Assembly (NCBI RefSeq): GCF_963668215.1
Contig: NZ_OY764190.1
Location: 124,001 to 188,000, forward strand
Direction of reading: 5' to 3'
Origin: an uncultured Desulfosarcina sp.
Lineage (GTDB): Bacteria; Desulfobacterota; Desulfobacteria; Desulfobacterales; Desulfosarcinaceae
DNA length: 64,000 nt
Part shown: positions 34,159 to 43,108 of the stretch, piece by piece
Layout: each line of letters starts with the position of its first letter
Position numbering within the stretch: the first letter of the stretch is position 1
Program-made: the position numbers and the translations under genes
Notes under the pieces: model-generated
What the model saw: only the letters and a program-made list of their open reading frames with translations
What the model was told of the DNA's origin: nothing
The model's database searches: none

Positions 34159-36342
34159 ATGGAACGCCCCCCGCTGATGCCCGGCAGTTCCTTCTGGCAA
34201 AGGCTGTTGCCCATTATGGAATCGCTTTCCGGGTACGGCGTCCGCCAGTGGAAGAGCGATCTGTCTGCCGGGTTGACGGTCGCCCTGGTGCTTATTCCCC
34301 AGTCCATGGCCTATGCCCAGCTGGCCGGCCTGCCGGCCTATTACGGCCTGTATGCCGCCTTTCTGCCGCCTACCGTCGCGGCTCTGTTCGGGTCCAGCCG
34401 CCAGCTGGCCACCGGGCCGGTCGCGGTGGTGTCTTTGATGACCGCCGTTGCCCTGCAGCCGCTGGCCGCCGGCGGAAGCCCGGCCTTTATCGGTTATGCG
34501 GCCCTGCTTTCCCTGATGGTGGGGCTGCTTCAATTCTGCCTGGGCATCCTGGGATTGGGACTGGTGGTCAATTTTTTATCCCACCCGGTGATCAATGGCT
34601 TTACCAACGCAGCCGCCATCATCATCGCCACGGGCCAGCTTTCCAAGCTGTTCGGCGTTGCCGTGGACTCGGGCGGCAATCACCTCCAGACGGTGGTTCA
34701 GGTGGTACAAGCCGGCATGAATTACACCCACTGGCCGACGCTGATGATGGCCCTGTTCGCCTTCGCGGTCATGGTGGGCCTGAAAAGAATTTCCGTGCGC
34801 ATTCCCGGCGTGCTGGTTGCCGTAGCCGCCACCACCCTGATCAGTTGGGCCATGGGTTTCGAGCAGCGGCATACCCAGCCCCTTGCGGCCGTGGCGGACG
34901 CCGACCTGCGCAGCCTGGTCGTGCAATTCAACGCCGAAACCAGCCAGCTGGAGCAGATGGAAGCGGAGCGAACCCGAATCAATGACCGGCTCAAAGCGGC
35001 CAGGACCGAGGGCCACCGCTTCATCGCCATCGAAACGCAGCACAATCTGGACCTGTTGAACTATCGCATGGCAATGAAACACAAAATTGTCCGCGAGCAT
35101 CTCCGCCGGCTCCGCAGCCTGCTTTTCAAACCCGGCCGGAGCGAAGACGGTGCGATGCGCCTTTACGTCGCCGGCAAGCGCCCACCGGACATAAAAGCCA
35201 TGGACGGAATCTGGCGCTTGGAAATCGGCCGGCAGCCGCTGGACACCGCCGCCCTGCCGTTTACCAGCGGAGGTGCCGTTGTGGGCGCCATCCCCACAGG
35301 ACTTCCCGAGTTCAGGCTACCCGCCGTGGACAGCCACGGGACCCTGACCCTGATGCCATCGGCAGCCGTCATCGCCCTGCTGGGATTCATGGAAGCCATC
35401 TCCATTGCCAAGGCCATGGCCGCCAAAACCGGCCAGCGCATCGACCCCAACCAGGAACTCATCGGGCAGGGGCTGGCCAATGCCGTCGGATCGTTGACCC
35501 AGAGCTATCCCGTGGCCGGATCGTTCTCCCGTTCGGCCGTCAATCTCCAGGCCGGCGCCGTCTCGGGGTTTTCCAGCGCCATCGCCAGCCTGGCCGTGGT
35601 GGCAACCCTTTTTTTCTTCACGCCGCTGCTCTATCATCTGCCCCAAAGCGTACTGGCGGCCATCATCATGATGGCTGTGGGGGGGCTGATCAATGCCGGA
35701 GGATTCGTCCAAGCCTGGAGGGCCCAGTGGTACGATGGCGCCATCTCCATCGTCACCTTCGTCTGCACCCTGGCCTTTGCCCCCCACCTGGACCGCGGCA
35801 TCCTGGTCGGTGTGGTACTTTCCCTGAGCGTGTTTCTCTACCGCAGCATGCGGCCCAATGTGGTGGATCTTTCCCTGGGACTGGACAAGACCCTGCACGA
35901 TGCCGTCACCCACGGTCTGAAAGAGTGCCGCTACATCGACGTGGTGCGTTTCGACGGCCCGCTTTTTTTCGCCAACGCCAGCTACCTGGAAGACCAGATC
36001 CGGCTGCGCCGGAAGATGAAGCGGTCGCTCAAACACATTATCATTTCTGCCGAAGGCATCAACGACATCGACGCCTCGGGCCAGGAATCCCTCTCTCTGG
36101 TGGTGGATCGGGTGAGAAGCGCCGGCATCGACATCTCGCTGAGCAGCGTTCACGAACCGGTGATGCTCGTGCTGCGAAGGACGCACCTGCTCCATAAAAT
36201 CGGTGAAGATCATTTTTATTCAACCCTCAAGCAAGCGATTCGAGCCATTCACGAGCAGACCCATCGGGGGGGCAGCGAAAGAGACTGTCCCCTGACTTCG
36301 GTTCGGACCCTTGCATCCACCCCTGAATTCAAAGGAGCCTGA
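34159..36342 (+). CDS. SulP-family anion transporter with STAS domain and helical insertion
   Basis: A 727-residue SulP permease. The signature LTVALVLIPQSMAYAQLAGL and GSSRQLATGPVAVVSLMTAV lies in the N-terminal membrane part; later blocks include GFMEAISIAKAMAAKTGQRI and GQGLANAVGSLTQSYPVAGS. A C-terminal STAS domain spans about 560-690 (FDGPLFFANASYLEDQI, INDIDASGQESLSLVVD). About 140 residues (about 235-375) are inserted between two membrane helices; this part is charged and helical (QLEQMEAERTRINDRLKAAR). Typical SulP proteins are 550-600 residues. It would import sulfate, bicarbonate or another anion. Co-transcribed with the TetR gene and followed 2 bp later by a signalling gene. Confidence 0.88.
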   Translation: MERPPLMPGSSFWQRLLPIMESLSGYGVRQWKSDLSAGLTVALVLIPQSMAYAQLAGLPAYYGLYAAFLPPTVAALFGSSRQLATGPVAVVSLMTAVALQPLAAGGSPAFIGYAALLSLMVGLLQFCLGILGLGLVVNFLSHPVINGFTNAAAIIIATGQLSKLFGVAVDSGGNHLQTVVQVVQAGMNYTHWPTLMMALFAFAVMVGLKRISVRIPGVLVAVAATTLISWAMGFEQRHTQPLAAVADADLRSLVVQFNAETSQLEQMEAERTRINDRLKAARTEGHRFIAIETQHNLDLLNYRMAMKHKIVREHLRRLRSLLFKPGRSEDGAMRLYVAGKRPPDIKAMDGIWRLEIGRQPLDTAALPFTSGGAVVGAIPTGLPEFRLPAVDSHGTLTLMPSAAVIALLGFMEAISIAKAMAAKTGQRIDPNQELIGQGLANAVGSLTQSYPVAGSFSRSAVNLQAGAVSGFSSAIASLAVVATLFFFTPLLYHLPQSVLAAIIMMAVGGLINAGGFVQAWRAQWYDGAISIVTFVCTLAFAPHLDRGILVGVVLSLSVFLYRSMRPNVVDLSLGLDKTLHDAVTHGLKECRYIDVVRFDGPLFFANASYLEDQIRLRRKMKRSLKHIIISAEGINDIDASGQESLSLVVDRVRSAGIDISLSSVHEPVMLVLRRTHLLHKIGEDHFYSTLKQAIRAIHEQTHRGGSERDCPLTSVRTLASTPEFKGA

Positions 36343-36344
36343 CG

Positions 36345-37562
36345 ATGTCTGTGATTGCCATCTTCAGCGGACGCTACTGCAGTGCCGATGCGGTCATTCA
36401 GAATATCATCGACAGCACCGGCCACCGCCTGATCACCGACGACGAAATTGTCCGAAAGGCCGCCGACGCTTCGGGCATCCAGGAGAGCAAGATCCGGCGC
36501 GCCTTTTCGGCCAGAACCTCGGTCTTCAATACGTTCACCCACGAAAAGGAGTGCTCCATCGCCTGCCTGCGCAGGGCCCTGGCCGCCGAATTGGAACAAG
36601 GCCCCGCCCTGATCAACGGATTCTGCGGCCTTTTGCTTCCGCAAACCGTCAGCCACGTGCTGCGGGTGTGCATCATCGCCGAAATGCCGTATCGCATCGA
36701 GCAGGCTGAAACCATCGGGAAATTGAGCGGCAAAGAGGCCCTGCAACAGATCCATGCCGCCGATGCCGACGCCGGCGCCTGGACCGAGGCCCTGTTTTCC
36801 GTCAAAGATCCATGGGACGCCGGCCTCTACGACATGATCATTCCCATGAACCGCATGGATGTGAACAAGGCGGGTGCGCTGATCGAGGAGAACCTGTTCA
36901 AGGATGCCGTCCGCCGCACCAGCGCCTCTTCACAGGCCCAGAAGGATTTTTTCCTCGCGGCCACCGTCGAAATGGAACTGTGCCGGGCCGGCCACGACGT
37001 CTCGGTCGCGGCCGAAAACGGCGCCGTAGCATTGACCATCAACAAGCAGGTGCTGATGCTGAGCCGCCTGGAGGAGGAACTTAAATCCATCGCCGGCGCC
37101 CTTCCCGGGGTAAAATCGGTTTCCACCAGGGTGGGCAAGGATTTTCACCAGGCAACCATCTACCGCAAACACAATTTCGAAGTCCCCGCAAAGGTGCTGC
37201 TGGTGGATGACGAGCGCGAGTTCGTCCAGACCCTGTCCGAACGGCTCCAATTGCGGGACATGGGCTCGGCGGTGGCCTATGACGGCGAATCGGCCCTGAC
37301 CCTGGTCAGGGACGATGAACCCGAAGTGATGATCATCGACCTGAAAATGCCGGGAATCGACGGCATGGAGATTCTCCGGCAGGTGAAGGCCACCCGGCCG
37401 GAAATCGAAGTCATCGTCCTCACCGGCCACGGCAGCGAAAAAGACCGCCGGCAATGCATGGAGCTGGGCGCCTTCGCCTATCTGCAAAAACCGGTGGATA
37501 TCGACGAATTGAGCGCCACCCTGAAGCAAGCTCATGAAAAAATCCGTCGGATCAAAACATGA
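36345..37562 (+). CDS. Cytidylate-kinase-like / BON-like / receiver fusion protein
   Basis: A 405-residue three-part protein. Residues 1-185 resemble the cytidylate-kinase-like family (IAIFSGRYCSADAVIQNIID, TFTHEKECSIACLRRALAAE, VNKAGALIEENLF), but the nucleotide P-loop is degenerate (SGRYCSAD). Residues about 195-275 look like a BON-type domain (ELKSIAGALPGVKSVSTRVG). Residues about 280-405 form a receiver with VLLVDDEREF, phosphoacceptor Asp332 (MIIDLKMPG) and LQKPVD. The gene starts 2 bp after sulP and is followed by a histidine kinase, so the receiver is probably its target. A kinase-like domain used as a sensor or adaptor is inferred. Confidence 0.72.
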   Translation: MSVIAIFSGRYCSADAVIQNIIDSTGHRLITDDEIVRKAADASGIQESKIRRAFSARTSVFNTFTHEKECSIACLRRALAAELEQGPALINGFCGLLLPQTVSHVLRVCIIAEMPYRIEQAETIGKLSGKEALQQIHAADADAGAWTEALFSVKDPWDAGLYDMIIPMNRMDVNKAGALIEENLFKDAVRRTSASSQAQKDFFLAATVEMELCRAGHDVSVAAENGAVALTINKQVLMLSRLEEELKSIAGALPGVKSVSTRVGKDFHQATIYRKHNFEVPAKVLLVDDEREFVQTLSERLQLRDMGSAVAYDGESALTLVRDDEPEVMIIDLKMPGIDGMEILRQVKATRPEIEVIVLTGHGSEKDRRQCMELGAFAYLQKPVDIDELSATLKQAHEKIRRIKT

Positions 37563-37603
37563 TGAACTCGTAAAAAGTCGCATTTCCGACGGACTCGTAA
37601 AAA
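37562..37603. repeat. Two tandem copies of the CTCGTAAAAA repeat at the start of the kinase gene
   Basis: GATGAACTCGTAAAAAGTCG and GACGGACTCGTAAAAATAC lie end to end between the receiver fusion stop and the kinase ATG at 37615. The unit is the reverse complement of the repeats at 750-769 and 23838-23858 and related to the arms of the element at 27827-27950. It shapes the 5' end of the kinase reading frame. Confidence 0.6.
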
Positions 37604-37614
37604 TACAGGCCCTT

Positions 37615-39396
37615 ATGATGAGCATCCTGTCCAAACTCAAGCCGCGTTTCTGGGACCACCTGGACTCGGCCTCTGGACCGGGCAACCGGCATTACAGCTT
37701 CCGGCGCAAGTGGCTGATGATCGTTTCGTTCACCACGGTGGTGACGCTTACGCCGCTTTTTGTCATGGCGCTGGTGGACTACCGGCTGACCCGCCAGGCG
37801 TTTGAAAACGAGGCCCGCATGGCCGTATCCCGCGCGGTCTCCAACACCTGGCGCAGCATCTCCTTTCTCCTTTCCCAGCGCAGGGCGGCCCTGGTTTTCA
37901 TTGCGCGGGACAACAGCCTGGACGCGCTGACCCGGCCCGGACGCCTGGAAGTCCTCCTGGACCACCTGCAGCACATCATGGGCGGATTCGTCGATCTGGA
38001 TGTGGTGGACGCCGACCGCAATATTCAGGCCTGCGCCGGTTTCCATGCCGGGGCCGGCAGCCGCCTGGAACCGGGAAAATGCTTCGACAATGCGGTCGCC
38101 AACGGTTTTTTCATCAGCGATGTATCGGAAAACGCCGGACGGAATCATCAACTAGTCATCGCCATTCGGCAGCGTTCAACCGACGGAGGATTCTTTGTGC
38201 TGCGGGCGACGTTGGATGCCGACCTTTTCGATGCCCCGGTGTCCCAACTGGCCATGGGCGGCAACGACGACGTCTTTATCGTCAACCGGCAGGGCGTGCT
38301 CCAGACGCCGTCCCGATATTTCGGAAAACGCTTTGAGCAAATCCCTCTGCCCGTACCCGAAGCCATCGACGGGACCCGGGTTTCCCGGACCGTGGACCAG
38401 GCCGGGCGCCCGCTGCTGGTGGGCATGGCGCCCATCGCCGACAGCCCCTTTGTACTGCTGATGATCCGCCAGCAGTCGGACATCATGGACCTGTGGCTCA
38501 AACCGAGAATGCAGCTGATCGGTTTTCTGCTGTTCAGTATCGTGCTGATTCTGGCCTCCATCGTGGGTGTTGCCACTTACATGGTCAACCGCATCCACGT
38601 CTCCGACCAGCGCCGGGTCCACGCCCTGCACCAGGTGGAATATGCCAACAAACTGGCTTCCATCGGCCGGTTGGCCTCGGGGGTGGCCCACGAAGTCAAC
38701 AACCCCCTGGCCATCATCAACCAGAAAGCCGGCTTGATCAAAGACCTGCTCACCATCAGGGGCGACCAGACCGGCAACGAAAAACTGATCGGCCTGGTGG
38801 ATGCCGTGCTGGCATCGGTGCGGCGCTGCGGCACCATCACGCGCCGGCTGCTGGATTTTTCCCGGCACATGGAGGCCAGTGTGGAAACGGTGGATATCGA
38901 GGCCGTCATCCGCCAGGTCCTGGCGTTCCTGGAAAAAGAGGCCGAGCGGCGCGGCATCGCCATATCCGTATCGACCCGGGAGAAAATTCCGAGTTTCGAA
39001 AGCGATCTGGGCAACCTCCAGCAGATCTTTCTCAACCTGGTTAACAACGCCTTTGCCGCCATGCAGAACGGCGGACGGCTGGATATTTTCATTCGTCGCC
39101 AGGGCAAAGACCATATTGCCGTGGCGGTGGCCGACACGGGCCACGGCATTCCCGAGGCGGATTTAAGGCGGGTCTTCGAACCGTTTTTTTCCACCCGCGA
39201 GGGCCACGCGGGCACCGGCCTGGGGCTGTCCGTGACCTACGGCCTGGTGTCTGAAATGGGCGGCACGATCGCCGTCGAAAGCAAGCCCGATCAGGGCACC
39301 TGCTTCACCGTGACCCTGCCCTTGGCGTCGCCGTTGCGGCCATCGGCTGTAAGCGGCGAGGGCAGCGGCCCAATACCGAAAGGGGAAAAACCATGA
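37615..39396 (+). CDS. Membrane sensor histidine kinase
   Basis: A 593-residue kinase. Transmembrane helices lie at about 35-58 (WLMIVSFTTVVTLTPLFVMA) and about 300-325 (LIGFLLFSIVLILASIVGVA), enclosing a periplasmic sensor domain of about 240 residues (Cache-like). The phosphorylated His is in LASGVAHEVNNPLAIINQKA; the ATP-binding domain has the N-box LVNNAFAAM, G1 DTGHGIPEAD, F-box FFSTREGHAG and G2 GTGLGLSVTYG. ATG at 37615 is preferred over one 81 bp upstream, which lies inside the previous gene and in a repeat. The stop overlaps the next gene as ATGA. It probably phosphorylates the receivers encoded on both sides. Confidence 0.88.
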   Translation: MMSILSKLKPRFWDHLDSASGPGNRHYSFRRKWLMIVSFTTVVTLTPLFVMALVDYRLTRQAFENEARMAVSRAVSNTWRSISFLLSQRRAALVFIARDNSLDALTRPGRLEVLLDHLQHIMGGFVDLDVVDADRNIQACAGFHAGAGSRLEPGKCFDNAVANGFFISDVSENAGRNHQLVIAIRQRSTDGGFFVLRATLDADLFDAPVSQLAMGGNDDVFIVNRQGVLQTPSRYFGKRFEQIPLPVPEAIDGTRVSRTVDQAGRPLLVGMAPIADSPFVLLMIRQQSDIMDLWLKPRMQLIGFLLFSIVLILASIVGVATYMVNRIHVSDQRRVHALHQVEYANKLASIGRLASGVAHEVNNPLAIINQKAGLIKDLLTIRGDQTGNEKLIGLVDAVLASVRRCGTITRRLLDFSRHMEASVETVDIEAVIRQVLAFLEKEAERRGIAISVSTREKIPSFESDLGNLQQIFLNLVNNAFAAMQNGGRLDIFIRRQGKDHIAVAVADTGHGIPEADLRRVFEPFFSTREGHAGTGLGLSVTYGLVSEMGGTIAVESKPDQGTCFTVTLPLASPLRPSAVSGEGSGPIPKGEKP

Positions 39397-40043
39397 CCGA
39401 CGAATCCTGCTTGCTGGCTGTCGACGGGGTGCGCTTTTTCGGGGAGATGTCCGCCTCGGTTTCCCACGAGATCAAGAACGTGCTGGCCATCATCAAGGAA
39501 AACGCCGGTCTGCTCCAGGACATGCTGGCCATGAACGCCAGGGGCCTTCCCCTGGACCCGGAACGGCTGACCCGGCTGGCGCAATCCATCGATCGCCAGG
39601 TCGCCCGTGGCGACGGCATCATCAAAAACATGAACCGGTTTGCCCACAGCGCCGACCACCCTTCGGAAACCGTGGACGTGCACGAGACGATCGGGTTCGT
39701 TATCGACCTGGCGGCCCGCCTCATCGTCATGAAAGGGCGCCCGCCGCGATTCGAAGCCGCAACGGTGACGCTGACGGCGGTCACCAACCGATTTTTTCTG
39801 GAGCGTCTGATATGGGCCTGCCTGTGTTGTGCCATGGAGGCATGCGACCCTGAGGGGACGATCTCGGTGGTTGCGGAGAGAATTGACGCCACCGTTCGGA
39901 TTCGTTTTCAGGGCCTGGCGGAAAATTTTTTTATCGACGGCACGCCATTTCCCTCGCCGGAGGATGCGACGGTCGGCCGAATGATCGGCGCCCAGTTGAG
40001 TGCCGATGAAAACGCAAAAGAAATTGTTATTGTTTTAAGTTAA
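39393..40043 (+). CDS. Degenerate histidine-kinase-like protein
   Basis: A 216-residue protein with the dimerisation/phospho-acceptor helix of a histidine kinase (SASVSHEIKNVLAIIKENAG) but no recognisable N, G1 or G2 boxes in the remaining 130 residues; the C-terminal part keeps only the outline of an ATPase fold. It could be a histidine phosphotransfer protein or a partner that dimerises with the upstream kinase. Translation is coupled to that kinase through ATGA. Together with the receivers before and after it, it suggests a phosphorelay of four proteins. Confidence 0.7.
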   Translation: MTDESCLLAVDGVRFFGEMSASVSHEIKNVLAIIKENAGLLQDMLAMNARGLPLDPERLTRLAQSIDRQVARGDGIIKNMNRFAHSADHPSETVDVHETIGFVIDLAARLIVMKGRPPRFEAATVTLTAVTNRFFLERLIWACLCCAMEACDPEGTISVVAERIDATVRIRFQGLAENFFIDGTPFPSPEDATVGRMIGAQLSADENAKEIVIVLS

Positions 40044-40118
40044 ACAAGTTAACCGCCCCGCCGCATGCCAGCCTGCAAAAAAAGGGCTTGCGCCAGGGCA
40101 TTTCGAAAGGAGTACCCC

Positions 40119-40547
40119 ATGAAGGAAAGAGTATTGCTGGTCGACGACGAAACCGAATTTCTGGAGATCATGGCCGAACGGATGCGCGCCCGGGACATGG
40201 AGGTCACCACATCCACTTCGGCCACCGAAGCGCTGTCCCTGATCGCCACCGAATCCTACGATGCCGTGATCATGGATTTCATGATGCCCGAAATGGACGG
40301 CATCCAGGCCCTGAAGGCCATCAAGGAGAAAAAGCCGGAGATGCAGATCATTCTGCTTACCGGCCATGCGACGGTCCAAAAAGGGGTCGAGGCCATGAAA
40401 GCCGGCGCCATGGATTTTGTGGAAAAACCGGCGGATCTGGACGCCCTGTCGGATAAAATCAAAAAGGCCCACCATAAAAAGGCGGTCATCGTTGGAAAGC
40501 AGAGCCAGGAAAAAGTGATTGAAATGTTGAGAAAATACGGGATGTAA
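40119..40547 (+). CDS. Single-domain response regulator
   Basis: A 142-residue stand-alone receiver: VLLVDDETEFLEIMAERM, phosphoacceptor Asp53 in AVIMDFMMPEMDG, Thr in ILLTGHATV and Lys in FVEKPADLD. A short Lys-rich C-terminal helix follows with no DNA-binding domain. GAAAGGAGT precedes the ATG. Its receiver is closely similar to that of the fusion protein at 36345 (same RMRARDME / RLQLRDMG pattern), pointing to duplication within the cluster. It is the last gene before a bidirectional hairpin. Confidence 0.9.
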   Translation: MKERVLLVDDETEFLEIMAERMRARDMEVTTSTSATEALSLIATESYDAVIMDFMMPEMDGIQALKAIKEKKPEMQIILLTGHATVQKGVEAMKAGAMDFVEKPADLDALSDKIKKAHHKKAVIVGKQSQEKVIEMLRKYGM

Positions 40548-40557
40548 AAATACTGCA

Positions 40558-40578
40558 GGGGAGGCAACCGGCCTCCCC
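40558..40578. terminator. Hairpin between convergent genes
   Basis: GGGGAGGC pairs perfectly with GCCTCCCC around a 5-nt AACCG loop, midway between the response regulator stop (40547) and the convergent gene end (40601). No T-run is present on either side, so termination strength is uncertain, but position and stability fit a shared terminator. Confidence 0.6.
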
Positions 40579-40600
40579 GGGGCAATGGTCGGACGCCGCC

Positions 40601-41404
40601 TTATCGGTCCCGATCCGCCGTACCGGCGGCCAGCACCTTGGCCTTCATCAGGTCGAAGACCGCCGCCCCCGACGACGCCGCCTCGGCTTCGCCGGCAGCC
40701 ACCGCTTGGAGGCGGTCGAAGCGGTCTTTGTCCCGGCTGCTGACCGGCCCTTCCAGACAGGTCAAAGAGTCATGCACCCGGCTGTAGATCACCAGGGGCC
40801 CAAGGGTCATCTCGCCTCCCGGCTTTTCGGCGACGCGTCCGTAGATATCGTGGTGTTTCATCGCGAAGGCCTTGGGCGCCGGCACCAGCCCCAGCAGTTC
40901 GGCCAGCAGTATCAGGCTCTCCTGGACGCCTTCGGCATATCCGTTTTCCAGGGAGGCGGCCCCGTCGGCGGCAATGGCGGCGATGTCGGACTCCGTATAA
41001 TCGAGATTCAGTTCGGCGATGCAAATCTTTTGAATCTCCCGCAGGGAAGCCTCTTTTTTACACACCACCACATCCTTGTCGTTCAGAATTTTAATGGCAT
41101 TGCGGATGCTGACCATCTCCTTGACGGTGGGGCTTTTTCTCATCGCCACATCGTTTACCGTGGTGTCGTAGATAGTCAGGTCGTTGTCCAGCACCAGGAT
41201 GCGCGTTTTTTCCGCGTCGGCGTTTTCCAGATACAATTCCAGATCGCGCTCCTTTTGACGATGCCACGGGAAAAATGCCATCAACTTGCCGAGCAGCGCC
41301 TTGTCGATGCGTTTGCCGCTGTCCACCGGACCGATCATGGCAAGGATAGACCGGGTCAGACGGTCGATCTCGATTTTGCGAAGCAGGTTTTCCTTGAATG
41401 ACAT
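40601..41404 (-). CDS. Hypothetical protein, conserved-looking, 267 residues
   Basis: I do not recognise a family. The protein begins MSFKENLLRKIEIDRLTRSI, preceded by AAAAGGAGAA, which decides the start. The first 60 residues are basic and helical with KRIDKALLGKLMAFFPWHRQ; the middle (NDLTIYDTTVNDVAMRKSPT followed by VKEMVSIRNAIKILNDKDVV) could form a small alpha/beta unit; the C-terminus is Ala-rich. No membrane segment or signal peptide. It is divergent from citrate synthase with about 400 bp between and convergent to the signalling cluster. The codon use looks like that of the neighbours, so it is probably a genuine native gene. Confidence 0.6.
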   Translation of the reverse strand: MSFKENLLRKIEIDRLTRSILAMIGPVDSGKRIDKALLGKLMAFFPWHRQKERDLELYLENADAEKTRILVLDNDLTIYDTTVNDVAMRKSPTVKEMVSIRNAIKILNDKDVVVCKKEASLREIQKICIAELNLDYTESDIAAIAADGAASLENGYAEGVQESLILLAELLGLVPAPKAFAMKHHDIYGRVAEKPGGEMTLGPLVIYSRVHDSLTCLEGPVSSRDKDRFDRLQAVAAGEAEAASSGAAVFDLMKAKVLAAGTADRDR

Positions 41405-41462
41405 CCAGTTTCTCCTTTTTATAAGCAGAAGGTTCGGCCTTGAGACTTCCACAATTTGACGA

Positions 41463-41491
41463 TTGACATCCGCACCGAATACCCATAGTAT
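41463..41491 (+). promoter_or_regulatory. Predicted promoter and long leader of the citrate synthase gene
   Basis: TTGACA (41463-41468) is followed after 17 bp by TAGTAT (41486-41491), a good sigma-70 match. A start near 41498 leaves a leader of about 315 nt before the gltA ATG. This GC-rich leader contains no convincing reading frame and no riboswitch I recognise; it may hold a regulatory RNA structure. Confidence 0.55.
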
Positions 41492-41812
41492 CGGTGGCTG
41501 TTATTTTTGAAGGCCTGCCCCTTTCCTGTTGTGACGACCCGTATTAAAAGCCCTCATGCCGGCCTGCTCTGGAGTCGGCCCTGCGCTGCAGCGGCGACGG
41601 GTAAAAACAAGGACCGATTTTCTTATCTGGCAGAGAGACGACCGGCCCGGTGCCACAGGGCTGCGGGATCGGTATATCGTTTCATTACGTTGAAATCGGG
41701 CCGTCGGGCAAGTCAAATGTTTCGCCGCCGTGGAAATCGAGCGAGGAATCGGAACCCGACGGCCGCCTGACGCGGACAGTCGCAGGCTTTTTCTGGAGAG
41801 AAAGGAGTTGAT

Positions 41813-43096
41813 ATGGAAGATTTCGTTACCCTCACTTACAACGGCCACGAGATCAAACTGCCGGTGGTTACCGGCAGCGAAGGGGAAAAGGCGGTCGACA
41901 TCTCCAATCTGCGGGCCGAAACCGGCTTCATCACCCTGGACCCCGGCTATGCCAATACCGGCAGCTGCCTGAGCGCCATCACCTACATGGACGGCGAGAA
42001 GGGCATCCTGCGCTACCGCGGCATCCCCGTGGAGCAGCTGGCCGAAAACGCCACCTTCAAGGAAACGGCCTACCTGCTGATCAACGGCAGGCTGCCCAAC
42101 CGCGAGCAGTTGACCCGATTTTCGGTCATGCTCAACGACAACAGCCTGGTTCACGAGGATTTGAAAACCTTTTATCAGAACTTCCCCCGGGCATCCCATC
42201 CCATGGGAATTCTCTCCGCCATGGTCAATGCCCTGCGCAGCTTCTATCCCGAACTGGGCACCATGGAGGAGGAGATCACCATCACCATGACCCGGCTGCT
42301 GGCCAAGGTACGCACCATGGCCGCCATGTCCTACAAAATCTCCCGGGGCCACAGGGTGGTCTACCCCCGTCCGGATTTGACCTACTGCGAAAATTTTCTC
42401 AATATGATGTTCGACACCCCGGTCAGGCCCTACGAGATCAACCGGGCGGCCGTCAATGCCCTGCGGGTGTTCTGGATTCTGCACGCCGATCATGAGCAGA
42501 ACTGCTCCACTTCGGCCGTACGCATGGTGGGCAGCGCGCGGGTCAACCTTTACGCCGCCATCTCTTCGGGCATCGCGGCCCTGTGGGGGCCTTTGCACGG
42601 CGGCGCCAACCAGGCGGTTATCGAAATGCTCACCGCCATTCAGAACAACGGTGGAGATTACCGCAAAGCCATCGAGAGGGCCAAGGACAAGAACGATCCC
42701 TTCCGCCTCATGGGATTCGGCCACCGGATCTACAAGACCTACGACCCGCGGGCCAAAATCATGAAAAAAATGTGCGACGAACTGCTGGACTCTTTGCAGA
42801 TCGACGACCCGCTGCTGGACATTGCCAAGGAGTTGGAGGAAATCGCCCTCAAGGACCCCTACTTTGTCGATCACAACCTGTACCCTAACATCGACTTTTA
42901 CAGCGGCATCGTGCTGCGGGCCATCGGCATTCCCACCAACATGTTCACCGTGATGTTCGCCATCGGGCGGCTGCCCGGCTGGATCGCCCAGTGGAAGGAA
43001 AGCATGGACGACCCCAAATGGAAGATCAGCCGGCCCCGTCAGATCTATGTCGGCGAACGGGAGTACGATTTTGTGCCCATACATGCCCGGTTCTAG
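41813..43096 (+). CDS. gltA: Citrate synthase
   Basis: A 427-residue hexamer-type (GltA-like) citrate synthase that condenses oxaloacetate and acetyl-CoA. The catalytic His residues are in WILHADHEQNCSTSAVRMVG and ALWGPLHGGANQAV, and the catalytic Asp in PNIDFYSGIVLRAIGIPTNM; the substrate Arg blocks MGFGHRIYKTYDPR and ARFNTERM-type tail are in place. AGAAAGGAG precedes the ATG. This is the Si-type enzyme; some sulfate reducers use Re-citrate synthase instead, so its presence suggests a conventional entry to the citric acid cycle or glutamate synthesis here. Confidence 0.95.
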   Translation: MEDFVTLTYNGHEIKLPVVTGSEGEKAVDISNLRAETGFITLDPGYANTGSCLSAITYMDGEKGILRYRGIPVEQLAENATFKETAYLLINGRLPNREQLTRFSVMLNDNSLVHEDLKTFYQNFPRASHPMGILSAMVNALRSFYPELGTMEEEITITMTRLLAKVRTMAAMSYKISRGHRVVYPRPDLTYCENFLNMMFDTPVRPYEINRAAVNALRVFWILHADHEQNCSTSAVRMVGSARVNLYAAISSGIAALWGPLHGGANQAVIEMLTAIQNNGGDYRKAIERAKDKNDPFRLMGFGHRIYKTYDPRAKIMKKMCDELLDSLQIDDPLLDIAKELEEIALKDPYFVDHNLYPNIDFYSGIVLRAIGIPTNMFTVMFAIGRLPGWIAQWKESMDDPKWKISRPRQIYVGEREYDFVPIHARF

Positions 43097-43108
43097 CGCG
43101 GCGTTTTA

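Noticed and set aside
41501..43084. 527-codon minus-strand frame opposite citrate synthase
   Set aside because: Citrate synthase is unmistakable on the plus strand.
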